64,000 bases of DNA from Gloeocapsa sp. DLM2.Bin57 (GTDB taxonomy: Bacteria > Cyanobacteriota > Cyanobacteriia > Cyanobacteriales > Gloeocapsaceae), in assembly GCA_007693955.1 (NCBI GenBank), contig RECR01000043.1, positions 16,490 through 80,489 of the forward strand, read 5' to 3'. A program made the position numbers and the translations under genes. Below, in pieces: positions 26,817 through 35,589 of this stretch (position 1 is the stretch's first letter; each line of letters starts with the position of its first letter). The notes under the pieces were generated by a model that made no database searches, had not been told where the DNA came from, and saw only the letters and a list, made by a program, of their open reading frames with translations.

Positions 26817-28913
26817 CTATTGAGTATTAATTACAAAACTTAAACTAGCCCAATGAGTAACCGCTAAAGTATAGTTATCAGCAGAATTCGGGATTAATTT
26901 TGATTTAGCCTGACTTGCGTTGTCTAAATCTGTCAGAATAGCTTGGATAACTCCTAAAGGTTTAAGTAACAAGACAATTGTTTCTTTATTCCCCAAGGTT
27001 TGTTGTTGATTACCGAGAGTTTCTAAAGTGTTTTTAAAAGGACTATCACTACAAATCACTAGAGTTTCTGTAATACCTAAAGGTTCAGAAGTTTTCCAAG
27101 TAAAAGAATTATTGGGATTAGGTATAACGCGAGTTTCTCCTGGATTAACCACAGAAGGTAAGGTTTTTTGATTCAGAGGAGGGGTATAAAGAGCGATCGC
27201 CTGATGATCAGGTAAGATACTTAATAAGATAAAATAAATAGGGTTATTACCCTGATTAGTCAAACGATATTGAATAGATTTATTTATCGGGATACTAGGG
27301 AGAAATTGTCCTGGATTTTTCCTAGTGATTTTATCTTGTTTACCTCCTGATTGGCTAATTTTTTGCCAAATCATTTGATTACGTTGGTCAAAAATCGTTA
27401 AACTAACTTCTACTGGTAAGCGAGAAGAAGCTTGATTGAGAGTAAGTCTGCTTAATTTGGCTGCTAAAATTACTGCTAAATTAGGAGTTAAACGAGTAAC
27501 CGCTGACTTAATCGCTTCGTTAACTTCCCCTGTGGTTTTAGGGATAAGATTACCTTTCTGAGTCAATAAACCATAACCTGTAGAAGTTTTTGCCAATAAA
27601 CAATCAGCCCATTGTTCCCCTGGATTAACTATACCATCAACTAGATCCAGATTAACTAGTGCACTAGTAGCGTCAACCCTTTCGATTCTTTCGAGACTAT
27701 TATCTAAAGCTATAGCTAACTTTACATCTTTGGGTAAAACTCTGAGATATTCTTGAACAACTTGTCCTACTTTTAAGTTTTTGGGGGGATTATCACCGAG
27801 CCAACTTGCATTACTAGTAAATTTATTTAGACTATGCAACTGTAAATATTGCTCAGGTTTTAATTCAGGTATCGCGAATAGAGAGTTAGCACCATAATTT
27901 TGTAAAACCGTTGCGGGTAATCCTAATAGATTTACTTGTGGTTCTTCTCCAATTGAGCTAAGATAACCATGAGCAGAAAAAGCTGATTGGGATTTTAGGT
28001 AGTAAACCACATCTGATGTCAGAGCAGGTTTACTCAATTGAGGTTGTTGTTGACTTCCCATCACAGTAGCGATATTAGCAGTAGCTTGAGCTAAACTAGT
28101 AATTAAATTAGTCGGGGGAATTTTTGACCAAAGATCTTGAGTAAGATTATAAGTAAATAAACCCGCACTAAAATTTTGCCAACGTTGTTCAACCGCTAGT
28201 TGATTTTCTGCTCCCGCGTGTAATAATATTGGTTGAAGATTTTTTTTAGTTGAAGGTATCCCTAATCGTATTTGTTCAGCAAAAGCTACCTCTGAGATAT
28301 TTTCTTGTTGTTCACCAGGTGGTAATAAAGAACGAACTTTCAAGTTACCGAGAAGTAATTGACTAGGAATAGCATAACTAGTATCTAAGACTAGAGTAAC
28401 CTTATCTGTAGGTAAAGATTGGGCTAATAAAACTAAGGTTTTTTCTAGTAAATGATTACTAGTGGAGTTCTTTTTATTGGGGAAGCTACTATCTACTGGT
28501 ACTAAACTAGGGAGATTAGTTTGATTAGGGAGACTTGCTAAACTACCATAACCGCTAAAATGAAAAACCACTATATCAGTAGCTTTAGCTTGTTTAATAA
28601 GATGTTCTGTAAAAGCGGTTTCGATGTTTTCCCTAGTTGCTTCTTTTTCAGTGAGGGTAACAATATCCTGGGGTTGAAAATTAAAACGGTGAATTAACAA
28701 CTCTTTTTGTAACTCAACATCCGTCAAACAACCATTCAATTGAGGATAGTGAGGATATTGATTAATTCCTACTAACAAAGCTAACTTACGGTTAGTTGTA
28801 GCAGCTAGAGTTTGAACATAGCGGTTAAATCCAGGTAAAGTGAGTTGACTAGTACCTAGAGTTAGTATAGCTAATCCCGTTTGTTGTAAAAACCGCCTTC
28901 GTTCAATTCTCAT
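26817..28913 (-). CDS. Caspase-fold protein (peptidase C14 type) with replaced catalytic residues, exported
   Basis: 698 residues. The N-terminus RRRFLQQTGLAILTLGTS is a Tat-type signal. Residues about 42-290 form a caspase-like p20 domain starting KLALLVGINQYPHYPQLNGC. The catalytic His of HxSGHG is Tyr122 here (HFSGYGS) and the catalytic Cys of the DxCxxG site is Ser179 (LDTSYAIP). Both dyad residues are therefore missing, so proteolysis is unlikely; such forms are known in cyanobacteria as pseudo-orthocaspases. The remaining 400 residues include a DUF4384-like β-rich region (about 560-640, with YRLTNQGNNPIYFILLSI). Preceded by sat, from which a terminator separates it. Confidence 0.85.
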   Translation of the reverse strand: MRIERRRFLQQTGLAILTLGTSQLTLPGFNRYVQTLAATTNRKLALLVGINQYPHYPQLNGCLTDVELQKELLIHRFNFQPQDIVTLTEKEATRENIETAFTEHLIKQAKATDIVVFHFSGYGSLASLPNQTNLPSLVPVDSSFPNKKNSTSNHLLEKTLVLLAQSLPTDKVTLVLDTSYAIPSQLLLGNLKVRSLLPPGEQQENISEVAFAEQIRLGIPSTKKNLQPILLHAGAENQLAVEQRWQNFSAGLFTYNLTQDLWSKIPPTNLITSLAQATANIATVMGSQQQPQLSKPALTSDVVYYLKSQSAFSAHGYLSSIGEEPQVNLLGLPATVLQNYGANSLFAIPELKPEQYLQLHSLNKFTSNASWLGDNPPKNLKVGQVVQEYLRVLPKDVKLAIALDNSLERIERVDATSALVNLDLVDGIVNPGEQWADCLLAKTSTGYGLLTQKGNLIPKTTGEVNEAIKSAVTRLTPNLAVILAAKLSRLTLNQASSRLPVEVSLTIFDQRNQMIWQKISQSGGKQDKITRKNPGQFLPSIPINKSIQYRLTNQGNNPIYFILLSILPDHQAIALYTPPLNQKTLPSVVNPGETRVIPNPNNSFTWKTSEPLGITETLVICSDSPFKNTLETLGNQQQTLGNKETIVLLLKPLGVIQAILTDLDNASQAKSKLIPNSADNYTLAVTHWASLSFVINTQ

Positions 28914-28956
28914 GCTGACTGCTTAGGTTTTGTAATTACAGCATTTTTAGGATAAC

Positions 28957-28988
28957 AAAAAAAGCCCGCACTTGTTTAAAAGTGCAGG
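28957..28988 (-). terminator. Rho-independent terminator after sat
   Basis: Minus-strand stem of nine pairs with one mismatch (28980-28988 with 28965-28973), six-base loop, then CUUUUUUU (complement of 28957-28964). Confidence 0.85.
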
Positions 28989-28996
28989 AATTTGAC

Positions 28997-30178
28997 TTAA
29001 ACCTTTTGTACTTGAGATTGCATTGCTTGAGATAATTCTGCTGCAACTTCAGGACGAGAAAATTCAGGGGGTGGTAATTCACCACGACGCAACATTTCTC
29101 TTACTTTTGTACCTGAGAGGTGAATACGATCTTCTTTAGTCGCGGGACTAGTTTTGGTTGTCGCCATTTGTTGAGTTAACTTACAATAAAAAGCGTGTTC
29201 AAACATCATCGGGACGATTTCTAACTCATGGGGTTCAAACTCAGCAAAAATCTTTTGTGCATCGTAAGTACCGTAATAATCTCCTACACCCGCGTGGTCT
29301 CTACCGACGATAAAATGGGTACAGCCATAGTTTTTACGGATTAAAGCGTGGAAAATCGCTTCTCTAGGACCTGCGTAACGCATGGCTGAAGGATTGATAG
29401 CCAGAATAACGCGATCGTGAGGATAATATTTTTCGAGCATAATCTCATAACAACGCATTCTCACGTCTGCGGGGATATCATCTTCTTTCGTTGCACCTAC
29501 GAGAGGATGTAAGAAGAGTCCATCAACTACCTCCATCGCACATTTTTGAATATATTCGTGAGCGCGATGTATGGGGTTGCGGGTTTGAAAACCGACAATA
29601 GTTTGCCATCCTTTCTCTTTAAACATAGCCCTTGATTGTAGGGGATCTATTTGATAGGAAGGGAAGAGAGGATGAGCTTCTCTGTCTAATAACCAAACAG
29701 GACCTGCTAAATTAACTGGTCCAGATTCAGATAAAACTTTAACACCAGGATGCTTCTGCTCGTCGGTTAAGTAAACATTGACCGCTTCGTGAGCTTTATT
29801 GTAGTGGTATTTTTGGGTTAGTTCTAAAACCCCGATAAATTTACCTTCAGAGTTATCTAGACGTACCCAATTACCTTCTTTGAGGGAGTCTGCTACTTCT
29901 TCTGACACAGAGAGAGTCACGGGTAATGACCAAGGAAGACCGTTGGTTAGACGCATATCTTCAACTACTGTCTCGTAGTCTGCTTGTTCCATAAACCCTT
30001 TTAGAGGACTAAAACCACCGATGGCGATCATCACTAAGTCAGATTCAGCCCGTTGATCTAGTTGTACTCTAGGTAGAGAGTCGGCTAATTGGAGAAATTC
30101 TGCTCTTTCTGCAGCTGTGGCTACGCGATTGATTAAATGACCACCGTGGGGGGTAATTCCGTCTATATGTGTACTCAT
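28997..30178 (-). CDS. sat: Sulfate adenylyltransferase (ATP sulfurylase)
   Basis: 393 residues of the single-chain ATP sulfurylase type. It makes adenosine 5'-phosphosulfate from sulfate and ATP, the first step of assimilation. Motifs: [12 protein letters not shown] (the HxxH site), [12 protein letters not shown], and [15 protein letters not shown]. There is no C-terminal APS-kinase domain. Divergent from the aldehyde dehydrogenase gene with about 40 bases between the starts. A strong terminator follows. Confidence 0.96.
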   Translation of the reverse strand: MSTHIDGITPHGGHLINRVATAAERAEFLQLADSLPRVQLDQRAESDLVMIAIGGFSPLKGFMEQADYETVVEDMRLTNGLPWSLPVTLSVSEEVADSLKEGNWVRLDNSEGKFIGVLELTQKYHYNKAHEAVNVYLTDEQKHPGVKVLSESGPVNLAGPVWLLDREAHPLFPSYQIDPLQSRAMFKEKGWQTIVGFQTRNPIHRAHEYIQKCAMEVVDGLFLHPLVGATKEDDIPADVRMRCYEIMLEKYYPHDRVILAINPSAMRYAGPREAIFHALIRKNYGCTHFIVGRDHAGVGDYYGTYDAQKIFAEFEPHELEIVPMMFEHAFYCKLTQQMATTKTSPATKEDRIHLSGTKVREMLRRGELPPPEFSRPEVAAELSQAMQSQVQKV

Positions 30179-30219
30179 ACTCTTATAATAGTTAAGTCTT
30201 TGCCTATTTTCTCACGTTG

Positions 30220-31698
30220 ATGTCATTTATGGTTAATTTTCCCCAACAGATTTGTAACTGGATTAATGGTCAAGAAATACCCTCTCAAGGTGGTGCTTGG
30301 TTTAGTAAGTTAAACCCCTGTAATGGTCAGACACTCTGTCAAGTAACTCGTTCTCAAGCTGAGGATGTCGCTACCGCGGTAGATGTCGCTAGAAAACAAT
30401 TTACTGTTGCTTGGTCGGAAATTCCACCTGTCCAAAGGGGAGAAATTCTCCATAATTTGGTCTTGGGATTAAAAGCTAGACAAGAGGAAATAGCTAAGAT
30501 TGTCGCTGCTGAAACGGGTAAATCTTTTGCTTCTGCTTTGGGGGAAACTCAAGGGGCGATCGCCCTGGGTTTATTTTACGCTAGTGAGGGACAAAGACTA
30601 TATGGACGTACTACCACGAGCGCTGTTCCCCATAAACACGCTTTAACGGTTCGTCAACCCCTAGGAGTAGCTGGGTTAATTATCGCTGCTAATACTCCCA
30701 TCGCTAATGTCGCTTGGAAGGTTTTCCCCGCTCTCATCTGTGGTAATACTGCTGTACTTAAAGCCGCTGAAGATACCCCTATTACGGCTTGGATTTTTGG
30801 TCAAATCGCTCAAGAAGCTGGTTTACCCCCTGGAGTGTTAAATATTATTCAAGGTTACGGTGAAGAAGCGGGAGCACCTTTAGTAGCTCACCAGGATATA
30901 GATATTATTAGTTTTACTGGTTCTACCGCTGTAGGACGTCAAATTCAAACGGTAGCAGGTCCTAGTTTAAAGCGTATCTCCCTGGAATTAGGGGGGAAAA
31001 ATCCCCTGGTTGTCTGTGATGATGCAGATTTAGATAATGCGGTTAATTGGACTATCTTATCAGCTTTTAGTAACGCGGGACAACGTTGCGCCGCAGGTAG
31101 TAGGATTATTATCTTTGAGTCTATCTATGATCAGTTTCGAGATTTGTTAGTAGCCAAAACTAAACAACTTAAAGTAGGACCAAAGGATACAGATGATTTA
31201 GGTCCTGTGATTAATAATAAACAATTACAACAAATGTTAAGGGCGATCGCTACTGCCCGGGCCAATGGTGCTAAAATCTTAAGCGGGGGAGATCGTCTTA
31301 CCGATAGCGAACATCAAGATGGTTATTATCTCGCACCCACCCTCCTAGAGAATATCTCCCCTGAAGCGGCAATCTCCCAAACAGAATTATTTGGTCCAAT
31401 TGCTATACTCTACTCTGTACCTGATTTTAACAGTGCTTTAGCTTTGGCTAATAACTCTCCCTATGGTTTAACCGCTTCTATCCATACAGGTAATTTACAT
31501 CGTGCTATACGCTTCTGTGAAAAAGTTCAAGCAGGAGTAGCTGTAGTAAATGGTGGTACTTATGGAAGTGAACCCCATATGCCTTTTGGAGGTTTTAAAC
31601 AGTCGGGAAATGGTACAAGAGAACCAGGTACAGAAGCTTTAGACGTTTATTCGGAATTAAAAGATATCTATATCAATATTGATCCTAACTATGTTTAG
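30220..31698 (+). CDS. NAD(P)-dependent aldehyde dehydrogenase family protein
   Basis: 492 residues from the ATG at 30220 (an ATG at 30229 is also possible). ALDH motifs: FTGSTAVGRQI, LELGGKNPLV with the general-base Glu, and the catalytic Cys in NAGQRCAAGSR. The closest types by pattern are succinate-semialdehyde or benzaldehyde-like dehydrogenases; substrate is not readable. The stop codon overlaps the start of the ATPase-like gene by eight bases. Confidence 0.88.
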   Translation: MSFMVNFPQQICNWINGQEIPSQGGAWFSKLNPCNGQTLCQVTRSQAEDVATAVDVARKQFTVAWSEIPPVQRGEILHNLVLGLKARQEEIAKIVAAETGKSFASALGETQGAIALGLFYASEGQRLYGRTTTSAVPHKHALTVRQPLGVAGLIIAANTPIANVAWKVFPALICGNTAVLKAAEDTPITAWIFGQIAQEAGLPPGVLNIIQGYGEEAGAPLVAHQDIDIISFTGSTAVGRQIQTVAGPSLKRISLELGGKNPLVVCDDADLDNAVNWTILSAFSNAGQRCAAGSRIIIFESIYDQFRDLLVAKTKQLKVGPKDTDDLGPVINNKQLQQMLRAIATARANGAKILSGGDRLTDSEHQDGYYLAPTLLENISPEAAISQTELFGPIAILYSVPDFNSALALANNSPYGLTASIHTGNLHRAIRFCEKVQAGVAVVNGGTYGSEPHMPFGGFKQSGNGTREPGTEALDVYSELKDIYINIDPNYV

Positions 31699-32797
31699 TT
31701 TTGTTCGGTCAAAGTTACAATTATGGTTTTCTCACTCTCAAACTAAAGAACCAGACAAAAAACTGATATCTTTACCGAATTTACCTAAAACTAAACTAGA
31801 AAAACAATTACAGTGCTTATCCTCTCCTATTATCTATCAAAATACTATACAAGAGGCGATCGCTCCAGCTGTTAAAAACTGGCAAGAAAATCCCGACGCT
31901 TGCCATAGCATAGTTTTTTTAAGTAATCCTGTAGAAAATATCGCTAAAATTTTAAGAGATAGTATTAATAACTGGAGTAACCATCCTGTTGATATTATCA
32001 CCATCTTATCTGGTCAATCTCGATTAAGTAATCCCTTGGAGATTCCCGATTTAATCCAAGAAGTAACTCAACCCTATGCTTCTACAGATAATCCTAGTCA
32101 GACAGTATTAGTAATTCCCTCTTTACATCAGTTATTTTTACGTTCTATTGATGGTTGGGATGGTCTAGAATACCTAAGAGATTTTATTGTTAAACAACGG
32201 GATTATTTTTGGGTCATAGGTTGTAATTATTGGTCATGGGATTTTCTCGATTTTGTTTGTCAAATTAATGCTTATTTTCCTGAAATTAAATTCCTTCCTA
32301 AAATGGATGCGGAATCACTGGAAGAATGGTTTAATCCTTTATTAGAATACGTTAAAAATAACTATCAAGCTGAAGAATTAGAAAGTTTAGTTAATTCTAA
32401 ATATTGGGAGGTTTTAGTTAATGAAGCTTCAGGTATCAGTAATATTGCTGCCCAATTATGGCTAGATAGTTTAGCTATTACACCAGAAGAGGTGGAGTTA
32501 AAGAATAAATCTCTTACTCTATATCAATTTAAACCATCTTTGCCTAGTTTACCAAAAATAAGCTCTCTAGATCGTTATCTACTCCACTCTGTGTTGATTC
32601 ATGGACAAATTACGCGCAATCATTTAGCATTAAGTTTAGGTGAATCATCTAGTCAGATTCGCTCTTGTGTCCAAGTTTTGTTAGCTGAGGATTTGTTAAA
32701 AGACAAGGAGCATCTGCTTACTATTAATCCTAGTTATTATGACCAGATAAAAAGTGAATTAGTTAATAACAATTTTTTGGTTAGTCAAGATGAATAA
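31691..32797 (+). CDS. ATPase-like winged-helix protein lacking a visible P-loop, paired with MscS
   Basis: 368 residues from the ATG at 31691, which overlaps the end of the upstream ALDH gene; a TTG twelve bases earlier is less likely. A strand of the Walker B kind (TVLVIPSLHQLFLRSIDGWDGLEYL) and a following WVIGCNYWSWDFL look like the AAA-type proteins often encoded next to MscS channels. The expected Walker A loop is not present; the corresponding place reads SIVFLSNPVENIAK. Residues about 300-345 (YLLHSVLIHGQITRNHLALSL, then a recognition-helix-like segment) look like a winged helix. It overlaps the MscS gene by eight bases. Function unknown; a degenerate regulatory partner of the channel is inference. 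Confidence 0.6.
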   Translation: MFSFVRSKLQLWFSHSQTKEPDKKLISLPNLPKTKLEKQLQCLSSPIIYQNTIQEAIAPAVKNWQENPDACHSIVFLSNPVENIAKILRDSINNWSNHPVDIITILSGQSRLSNPLEIPDLIQEVTQPYASTDNPSQTVLVIPSLHQLFLRSIDGWDGLEYLRDFIVKQRDYFWVIGCNYWSWDFLDFVCQINAYFPEIKFLPKMDAESLEEWFNPLLEYVKNNYQAEELESLVNSKYWEVLVNEASGISNIAAQLWLDSLAITPEEVELKNKSLTLYQFKPSLPSLPKISSLDRYLLHSVLIHGQITRNHLALSLGESSSQIRSCVQVLLAEDLLKDKEHLLTINPSYYDQIKSELVNNNFLVSQDE

Positions 32798-33632
32798 TTT
32801 ATTGATATTTGCCCAAATAGAATCAACAGAAACTCTGGAACAATTGTTTAGAGAAATTGATATATCCAAAATTTTATATATAAGTGCATCTATATTTTTG
32901 ACTTGGTTTATATTAGCTTTAATTAAATGGTTTAATAACTGGATATCAGAGAAAGTACCTCGCCGATTTCGTCTCCTAATTAAACAATCTCTTCCCTTTC
33001 AAAAAAGTATAGTTCTTTTCATTGCTATTGCTTATTTAGCCAATTTATTATTGAATTTATCCCCAACAAATCTATTAACCTTAACAGGAACAATTGCGGT
33101 TGCTTTAGGTTTCGCTTTTAAAGATTATATCAGTTCGATTATAGCAGGTTTTGTGGCGTTATTTGAAACCCCTTATCGGGTTGGCGATCGCATTAAAATT
33201 GCCGAACATTATGGAGAAGTAGTTGGTTATCAATTGCGCACGATACAATTACAAACTGCTGACGATAATCTCATCACTATTCCCCATAATAAAATCTGGA
33301 CAGAGAGTATCTCTAACGCCAATACTGGACATCTAGAAGCACAAGTAGCTACTGACTTTTATTTTGATCATAGCGTAGATGTAGAAAAAGTTCTGCGCAT
33401 TCTCTATCAAGCGGTTTATAGTAGTAGATACACACAATTAAAGTTGCCAGTTGTAGTAATCCTCCAGGAGCATCCCTGGGGAACTCAGTTTAAACTACGA
33501 GCATACCCCATAGATGCTAGAGAGGAATTTATTTATCAAACAGATCTAATCAGACGAGCTAAAGGAGCGTTTAACCGTCATAATTTACCTTATCCAAGAC
33601 TATCACCAGTTTTCAAATCAGCGATTAATTGA
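32790..33632 (+). CDS. MscS-type mechanosensitive channel
   Basis: 280 residues, close to E. coli MscS in length. About three membrane helices, then the pore and β-domain: TGTIAVALGFAFKDYISSIIAGFVALFE, YRVGDRIKIAEHYGEVVGYQLRTIQLQ, ITIPHNKIWTESISNAN. It would release solutes under osmotic downshock. Its start overlaps the ATPase-like gene by eight bases. Its 3' end overlaps the convergent hslO by 43 bases. Confidence 0.9.
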   Translation: MNNLLIFAQIESTETLEQLFREIDISKILYISASIFLTWFILALIKWFNNWISEKVPRRFRLLIKQSLPFQKSIVLFIAIAYLANLLLNLSPTNLLTLTGTIAVALGFAFKDYISSIIAGFVALFETPYRVGDRIKIAEHYGEVVGYQLRTIQLQTADDNLITIPHNKIWTESISNANTGHLEAQVATDFYFDHSVDVEKVLRILYQAVYSSRYTQLKLPVVVILQEHPWGTQFKLRAYPIDAREEFIYQTDLIRRAKGAFNRHNLPYPRLSPVFKSAIN

Positions 33633-34495
33633 GCTAATTCTTCACCAGTAGCTTGATAAACTTGGTTACAAAAATGACAGGTAGCTTCTGCACCATTATC
33701 TTTTTCAATCATATCTTGTAACTCGGCTTCTCCTAACATTTTCAGAGCACCTAACATACGTTCAGAGGAACAACCACAATTAAAGCGGACTAATTGTACC
33801 TCTGGTAAGATATTTAACCCCAAATCCCCTAATAACTCTTGGAAAATTGCGGGGATAGTATAACCATCTCGCAACAGATTAGTAAATCCAGATATTTTGC
33901 TAACTCTTGACTCAAGAAGAGCAACTAAACTATCATCTTTAGCAGCTTTGGGCATTACTTGCAATAATAATCCTCCCGAAGCAGTAACTCCTTGAGAACC
34001 AACAAATACCCCTACTAGTAAAGCAGAGGGAGTTTGTTCAGAGTTAACCAGGTAATTAGCGATATCATCTCCTACCTCTCCTGAGACTAATTCTACGGTA
34101 CTAGAGTAAGGGTAACCGTAACCCACGTCTCTAACCACGTAGAGATATCCTTGTTTACCGATCGCCCCACCTACATCTAATTTACCGATCGCATTGGGAG
34201 GGAGCTCAACTCCAGGGTTATTGACGTATCCTCTGACTGCACCATCTACCCCAGCATCAACTAGTAAACCACCTAATGGTCCATTCCCTTTAATGCGGAT
34301 ATTGACTCTAGAAGCTTCTGTTTTCATGCTAGAAGCTAATAATAAACCCGCAGACATTGCTCTTCCTAAAGCTGCTGTCGCTACGTAGGAGAGATGATGT
34401 CTTTGACGTGCTTCTTCGCTTACTCGATTAGTGATGGTTGCTACTGCTCTAATACCACCATTAGCTGCGGTGGCTTTAATTAGTTGATCTGCCAT
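33590..34495 (-). CDS. hslO: Hsp33 redox-regulated chaperone
   Basis: 301 residues. Hsp33 is a holdase activated by oxidation. The zinc-binding cysteines are present in the C-terminal switch: CGC (in FNCGCSSERM) and CHFC. The N-terminal IKATAANGGIRAVATITNRV and GNGPLGGLLVDAG are typical. 3' end overlaps the MscS gene. Its upstream region carries one copy of a 34-base direct repeat. Confidence 0.95.
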   Translation of the reverse strand: MADQLIKATAANGGIRAVATITNRVSEEARQRHHLSYVATAALGRAMSAGLLLASSMKTEASRVNIRIKGNGPLGGLLVDAGVDGAVRGYVNNPGVELPPNAIGKLDVGGAIGKQGYLYVVRDVGYGYPYSSTVELVSGEVGDDIANYLVNSEQTPSALLVGVFVGSQGVTASGGLLLQVMPKAAKDDSLVALLESRVSKISGFTNLLRDGYTIPAIFQELLGDLGLNILPEVQLVRFNCGCSSERMLGALKMLGEAELQDMIEKDNGAEATCHFCNQVYQATGEELAQLIADLKTGDSLG

Positions 34496-34528
34496 GATTT
34501 AATTAACTTAACTTTATCTTCCATTGTA

Positions 34529-34562
34529 AATTCCTTGCTCACAGGTTTTTGGTAAATTCCCC
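34529..34562 (+). repeat. Direct repeat, left copy, flanking a TPR gene
   Basis: AATTCCTTGCTCACAGG followed by TTTTTGG-TAAATTCCCC. It matches 35073-35108 apart from one inserted G and one extra terminal C. Confidence 0.85.
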
Positions 34563-34635
34563 TATATCTTTGGATATGGGAAAGCTTAAATGTTATAATC
34601 ATGAAATCAAATTTATTTCTGAACAATCACAGCGA

Positions 34636-35046
34636 ATGTCCTGGCAAAGAGACTATATTTTTCAAGTTATTGGTCGTTTAACTTTAACTGCTATTGTTTG
34701 TGTTGTTTATTACACTTCTGAAACTGCTTTCATTTTGCCATCAGCAGCAATAGAAGTCAAAACGACAAAAAATACAGCCGATTTCTATTTTAATCGTGCT
34801 GACGAACATTTCAAGGCAGGTAATTTTCAAGGTGCAATTGATGATCTTACCGAGGTCATTCGTCTTGAACCGAATAATGCGGAAGCTTATTATGGTCGTG
34901 GTAGTGCTCGCACAAATATGGGAGAAAGAGAGGGGATAGAGGATTGGAAAAAAGCAGTAGAGCTTTGGAAAAAGGAAAATGATCCTCGTGCTGTACAGCT
35001 ACAAGAAATGATTGACGCGATATCATCAGACTTAAAAAATCGCTAG
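34636..35046 (+). CDS. Small membrane-anchored TPR protein
   Basis: 136 residues from the ATG at 34636 (MSWQRDY); longer starts upstream run through the direct repeat. One hydrophobic segment (IGRLTLTAIVCVVYYT) is a probable anchor or uncleaved signal. Two tetratricopeptide units follow: ADFYFNRADEHFKAGNFQGAIDDLTEVIRLEPN and AEAYYGRGSARTNMGEREGIEDWKKAVEL (given by pattern). Such proteins mediate protein contacts; no partner can be named. The gene is enclosed by near-identical direct repeats 34-36 bases long. Confidence 0.7.
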   Translation: MSWQRDYIFQVIGRLTLTAIVCVVYYTSETAFILPSAAIEVKTTKNTADFYFNRADEHFKAGNFQGAIDDLTEVIRLEPNNAEAYYGRGSARTNMGEREGIEDWKKAVELWKKENDPRAVQLQEMIDAISSDLKNR

Positions 35047-35072
35047 TTTCTTCCCAAGAAAAAATATTTGTC

Positions 35073-35108
35073 AATTCCTTGCTCACAGGTTTTTGGGTAA
35101 ATTCCCCC
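35073..35108 (+). repeat. Direct repeat, right copy, flanking a TPR gene
   Basis: Matches 34529-34562 with two single-base differences in length. It starts 26 bases after the TPR stop codon. Confidence 0.85.
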
Positions 35109-35112
35109 ATTA

Positions 35113-35170
35113 AGAATCGGGTGCTTTTCCCCTACCATCAGGGGTCGAGATTCTGCGACACTTAAAGTGT
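35113..35170 (+). promoter_or_regulatory. Nested hairpins upstream of an unknown gene
   Basis: An outer pair AGAATC/GATTCT (35113-35118 with 35149-35154) encloses CCCCT/AGGGG (35129-35133 with 35140-35144). A separate palindrome ACACT-TAA-AGTGT (35158-35170) follows. All lie within 85 bases upstream of the ATG at 35196, so they may form a structured leader or operator. Confidence 0.45.
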
Positions 35171-35195
35171 AGGATCGCGAGAAGAAGGGGTTACC

Positions 35196-35585
35196 ATGGA
35201 TTATGTATATTTTTTACCAAACGCTAGTTTAACATTGCGGGTAATTGAATATCTACGCAGAATGACTAGTTTACCCGCCTGCAACATGGCTGTCATTCAT
35301 CAGATTAATGGCTGGATTATCAGAGTCAAGTTTGCTCAACCATTAAAACCACCTTATCATGGTAATTTCCAAGCTTTTATGAGTGAGTTAGGGATTGTCT
35401 ATCAACCAGAAATGCGTATTCAAATGGTTTTTTGGAGTTTAGAAACTGGTCAAACCGTTGTTGAAGTCATGCGTCGTTATCAGGTGGCGATCGTCTCTTA
35501 CGGTAGTCCTGACACTAGCGATATTGAAGCTTTCCGCGAACAGTTTACCAGAGGACTAGGTTATTGTCCTGAAACTTTAGCTTAG
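35196..35585 (+). CDS. Conserved-looking protein of unknown function
   Basis: 129 residues, not assigned to a family. Mixed α/β, soluble, no signal peptide. Opening YVYFLPNASLTLRVIEYLRRMTSLP and central VIHQINGWIIRVKFAQPLKPPYH suggest a small compact domain. The ATG is preceded by an AAGGGG ribosome-binding site. It sits alone on the plus strand, convergent with the KaiB-like gene (four-base gap), and has a hairpin-rich upstream region. Confidence 0.65.
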   Translation: MDYVYFLPNASLTLRVIEYLRRMTSLPACNMAVIHQINGWIIRVKFAQPLKPPYHGNFQAFMSELGIVYQPEMRIQMVFWSLETGQTVVEVMRRYQVAIVSYGSPDTSDIEAFREQFTRGLGYCPETLA

Positions 35586-35589
35586 TTAT

